A stretch of 8,879 nucleotides of DNA, taken from NCBI GenBank assembly GCA_013138675.1, contig WTCH01000205.1, positions 1 to 8,879 of the forward strand. The letters are read 5' to 3'. The position numbers and the translations under genes were made by a program. Shown piece after piece: positions 6,926 to 8,879 of this stretch (its first letter is position 1; every line of letters starts with the position of its first letter). The notes under the pieces are model-generated. The model was given only the letters and a program-made list of their open reading frames with translations, was not told the origin of the DNA and searched no databases. This DNA comes from Woeseiaceae bacterium. GTDB taxonomy: Bacteria > Pseudomonadota > Gammaproteobacteria > Steroidobacterales > Woeseiaceae.

Positions 6926-7023
6926 TGTATGTTTTCCGTTGATTCGCTATTGGACGACAGCAACTTCGGCAATCAAATATCACAGACGGCGCCCTGGGGC
7001 AACGAAGATGGCGAAAATCTAGC

Positions 7024-7029
7024 TATACT
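7024..7029 (+). promoter_or_regulatory. Possible -10 element (TATACT) placing transcription start at the DUF6152 ATG
   Basis: TATACT matches the sigma70 -10 at five of six positions. It ends 8 bases before the ATG at 7038, so transcription would start within about a base or two of the start codon. No recognisable -35 is present at 16-18 bases upstream, and no ribosome binding site lies between it and the ATG. The two facts together fit a leaderless mRNA, but a single hexamer is weak evidence. Confidence 0.3.
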
Positions 7030-7037
7030 TATTGTTC

Positions 7038-7433
7038 ATGAAGCAAATTATTATAATCGTTGCATCAGCAATGCTGGTTTGTACAACTGCACCGGCGCTT
7101 GCTCATCACTCATTCGCCGCCGTCTTTGACGCCACCAGGCCCGTTGAAGTAACCGGTACCGTCACCGAGGTCGAATGGATGAATCCGCACGCCTGGATTC
7201 ACCTGGATGTCGAGAATGACAAAGGCGAGATCGAACAATGGTCATTCGAATTGGGCAGCCCGAACGGGCTGACTCGGCGAGGCTGGTCCCGCGCGACCAT
7301 TAAGGTTGGCGAAGAAATCTATGTATCCGGTTACCTTGCCCGCGACGGTTCGCAGCGTGGCAACGTCAGGAGCGTAACGCTGGCAAACGGTCAGCAGCTT
7401 GACGGTATGTCCAGTCGGCCCAAATCGAAATAA
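7038..7433 (+). CDS. DUF6152 family periplasmic protein
   Basis: A 131-residue exported protein. It has a Sec signal peptide (MKQIIIIVASAMLVC..., cleavage likely after ALA near residue 23) followed at once by HHSFAAVFDATRPVEVTGTVTEVEW. The rest shows MNPHAWIHLDVEN, WSFELGSPNGLTRRGWSR, KVGEEIYVSGYLARDGS and VRSVTLANGQ, the full pattern of the DUF6152 family as I know it: a small beta-barrel, OB-like domain with a conserved HHSF at the mature N-terminus. The function is not established; the two histidines directly after the cleavage site suggest metal or ligand binding, which is inference. The ATG at 7038 is chosen over the TTG two codons earlier because it directly starts a normal signal peptide. 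No Shine-Dalgarno is seen. Its stop codon touches the stop codon of the opposite-strand gene. Confidence 0.9.
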   Translation: MKQIIIIVASAMLVCTTAPALAHHSFAAVFDATRPVEVTGTVTEVEWMNPHAWIHLDVENDKGEIEQWSFELGSPNGLTRRGWSRATIKVGEEIYVSGYLARDGSQRGNVRSVTLANGQQLDGMSSRPKSK

Positions 7434-8462
7434 CTACTCGCTCACCGGTTGCAGTTCTTCGGGCGTTGCCCACTTGTTGTTTTCGCAAACGAACTCGATG
7501 AGCTCTTCCTGTGGCGCAAGATCCAGTACCGTATTTTCCATCCACGGCTTATTGAAAACCTCGGGATCCTCGACAGTCGTTACCAGTTCCAACCGGCCGT
7601 AGTCAGTGCGTTTGTATCTTTCGACGATATGTAGCTTTTCAGACCTCGGGAATCCGTTCATCCAGCCGCGGTCGTTGAAGCCAACGGAATCAACGACCAG
7701 TACGTCATCTTCCCAGTAGCCGACGGAGTGGCCCATCCATGACGGGTTCGGCCATTCGGGGTGTGCACGGCCGTCCAGAAAGACTTGCCGGAATCCCGGA
7801 GCATCCTCAAAAAGAATAATAAGCAGGTCATCCTTGTGAACGAACTTGGCAATGAATGGTGCCGCACCGCCGGCTATCGGCGGATCGCCCGGCAAGCAGG
7901 AATTGTGTGGGTGATAGCGAAACTCGTTCTCAACGCGTTCTTCGAGCAACTTCTGCGCCCAGGGCTGTGCGTCGGGTTTTTCCGGAAACGGATCGGATCC
8001 CACTAGCCAGACACCCGACAGGTCGGGCTTACCGCTCGCCAACCGCGGTACAGGTTCATCCGGTATGACCTGCCGGTCCTTAATAATGGTTGCGATGACG
8101 CCGGGATCGTCTCCGATCGTATTAAACGAACTTCCTTCAGCGAGTCGGATCTCAAAGGCAACCCTGCCAATAACCTCAATCTCATCACTTTCATACGTTT
8201 CGAAGGCGCAGCACGGCATCTTAACTTTCAATTTATAGGTGCCCATCGGCAAGCCGACAATCTCGAAGCTGCCATCGCGGCTGCTTTGCGAGCGCACTTT
8301 AATCCCGGTGCTTACGTTGGTCATCAAAATGGGTGCATAACGCACATTTTCATCATAGGGCCCGTGGACCGTCCCGCGGATCGATCCCGCCTCTTCGGCA
8401 TTGGCGACGTGCTCGCTCGCACCGAAGCACAGGAAAATGATTACCGCTATTTGAATTTTCAT
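7434..8462 (-). CDS. Secreted protein with carboxypeptidase-regulatory-like domain and PDLSGVW region
   Basis: The 342-residue product starts with a Sec signal peptide (MKIQIAVIIFLCFGASEH, cleavage likely after ANA near residue 22). Residues about 26-108 look like a carboxypeptidase regulatory-like beta-sandwich (SIRGTVHGP, SRDGSFEIVGLPMGTYKLKVKMP, IRLAEG), with a CysCys pair at 84-85. From about residue 138 follows a second region opening with PRLASGKPDLSGVWLVG and continuing with CLPGDPP, RQVFLDGRAHPEWPNPSWMGHSVGYWEDDVLVVDSVGFNDRGWMNG, SEKLHIVERYKR and LELVTTVEDPEVFNKPW. This PDLSGVW type is widespread in secreted proteins of unknown function that I recall near DUF6152 genes. No catalytic motif is recognised, and binding of an envelope ligand is only a guess. 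Its ribosome binding site is weak (GGGTGG just upstream). The opposite-strand neighbour is DUF6152. Confidence 0.83.
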   Translation of the reverse strand: MKIQIAVIIFLCFGASEHVANAEEAGSIRGTVHGPYDENVRYAPILMTNVSTGIKVRSQSSRDGSFEIVGLPMGTYKLKVKMPCCAFETYESDEIEVIGRVAFEIRLAEGSSFNTIGDDPGVIATIIKDRQVIPDEPVPRLASGKPDLSGVWLVGSDPFPEKPDAQPWAQKLLEERVENEFRYHPHNSCLPGDPPIAGGAAPFIAKFVHKDDLLIILFEDAPGFRQVFLDGRAHPEWPNPSWMGHSVGYWEDDVLVVDSVGFNDRGWMNGFPRSEKLHIVERYKRTDYGRLELVTTVEDPEVFNKPWMENTVLDLAPQEELIEFVCENNKWATPEELQPVSE

Positions 8463-8677
8463 CGACCACCCGATTTGTCGATCTCACATCCGCTAAGATC
8501 ATATTAGACGCAATTGCAGCCACCTGCGGTCGAAACCGATCTGTTCGTGCCGTTTCCTGCGAATCAATTCGCGTTATTATGGCCCCACAAAAGGCATGCC
8601 GTCATGGGCCGAAGTGGTTTCCAGTGAGGATTCCGAGGCCGTTCGGGCATTCATTGTATTTATGGCAAATCAATAAT
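8463..8677. other. Divergent intergenic region, no gene seen
   Basis: This 215-base region lies between two outward-facing exported-protein genes and should hold both promoters. I see AT-rich -10-like words but no paired -35: TATGAT on the minus strand (8498-8503), TATTAT on the plus strand (8575-8580). GGCCC (8581-8585) and GGGCC (8606-8610) could pair around the palindrome GGCATGCC (8593-8600). A four-codon frame at 8662 ends before the next gene. No RNA gene or riboswitch is recognisable. Confidence 0.5.
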
Positions 8678-8879
8678 ATGAATAACAAACTAACAATTGC
8701 ATTAACCGCTATCACGCTCGCGTTGCTTGTCGTGTTCTTGTCACCAGCAGCGCACGCACAAGACGCTGCCGAGACAGCCCCTGTCGTCCTCGAAGTTCCG
8801 GACGGCGCGAAGGCCGGCCCGGATTTTGATGTTGACGACGCGACCAGCGCCTACGTGAACTTGCTCACCGAAGAACAGC
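8678..8879 (+). CDS. Exported protein, 3' partial, possibly M48-family metallopeptidase
   Basis: The first 67 residues of a gene that runs off the right edge. It has a Sec signal peptide (MNNKLTIALTAITLALLVVF, then LSPAAHA, cleavage likely after AHA near residue 27). The mature start is acidic and Pro/Ala-rich (QDAAETAPVV), followed by FDVDDATSAYVNLLTEEQ. The last stretch recalls the conserved segment before 'RARSDAYFEGGYW' in a group of M48-type membrane peptidases, but none of the catalytic HEXXH region lies within the window, so that name is tentative. No Shine-Dalgarno is visible before the ATG; the sequence upstream is AT-rich (TATTTATGGCAAATCAATAAT, last base before the start at 8677). 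The signal peptide and open frame to the edge support it as a real gene. Confidence 0.65.
   Translation, partial: MNNKLTIALTAITLALLVVFLSPAAHAQDAAETAPVVLEVPDGAKAGPDFDVDDATSAYVNLLTEEQ

Noticed and set aside
6929..7129. Plus-strand frame across the aminotransferase/DUF6152 gap
   Set aside because: It overlaps the well-supported DUF6152 signal peptide in another frame, lacks a ribosome binding site and has no recognisable content.
8581..8610. GGCCC/GGGCC pairing around GGCATGCC as a small RNA or riboswitch
   Set aside because: The stem is only 5 bp around a 20-base loop, with no further conserved structure or terminator that I can recognise.

Overview
The window looks like chromosomal DNA from a free-living Gram-negative bacterium, most likely a proteobacterium. 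It has lipobox, Sec and Tat signal peptides, clear Shine-Dalgarno sites, moderately high GC and short intergenic gaps. The mix of families (DUF6152, a PDLSGVW-type secreted protein, a bacterial C-type-lectin-like protein, an SSS symporter) resembles what I know from marine gammaproteobacteria of the Woeseia/Steroidobacter kind, but that placement is inference from memory. I see no tRNA, rRNA, CRISPR array, insertion sequence or phage gene, and no gene-free stretch longer than about 215 bases.

Layout. (1) Bases 1-2514, plus strand: a tartrate/D-malate dehydrogenase cut by the left edge, a WCPYC peroxiredoxin-like lipoprotein, and a secreted C-type-lectin-like protein, closely spaced. (2) 2545-3420, minus: a Tat-exported dienelactone hydrolase-family protein, convergent with the first group. 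(3) 3567-5803, plus: a tight run of a four-helix membrane protein, a sodium:solute symporter, and two single-helix microproteins of 32 and 43 residues with good ribosome binding sites. (4) 5822-6925, minus: a class V aminotransferase of the alanine/serine-glyoxylate type, separated from group 3 by a small hairpin. (5) 7038-7433, plus: a DUF6152 periplasmic protein with no visible ribosome binding site. (6) 7434-8462, minus: a secreted protein joining a carboxypeptidase-regulatory-like domain to a PDLSGVW region; its stop codon abuts the DUF6152 stop codon with no base between. (7) 8678 to the right edge, plus: the start of another exported protein, possibly of the M48 metallopeptidase family.

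How they work together. Most of the window is ordinary housekeeping and envelope content: organic-acid and amino-acid enzymes, one uptake system and several exported proteins. The least described part is the pair of microproteins behind the symporter. They look like small transporter partners, comparable in layout to known small subunits of sodium-coupled transporters, but I do not recognise their families. The symporter substrate is unknown. The nearby aminotransferase and dehydrogenase make a small carboxylate or amino acid plausible, but nothing in the sequence proves it.
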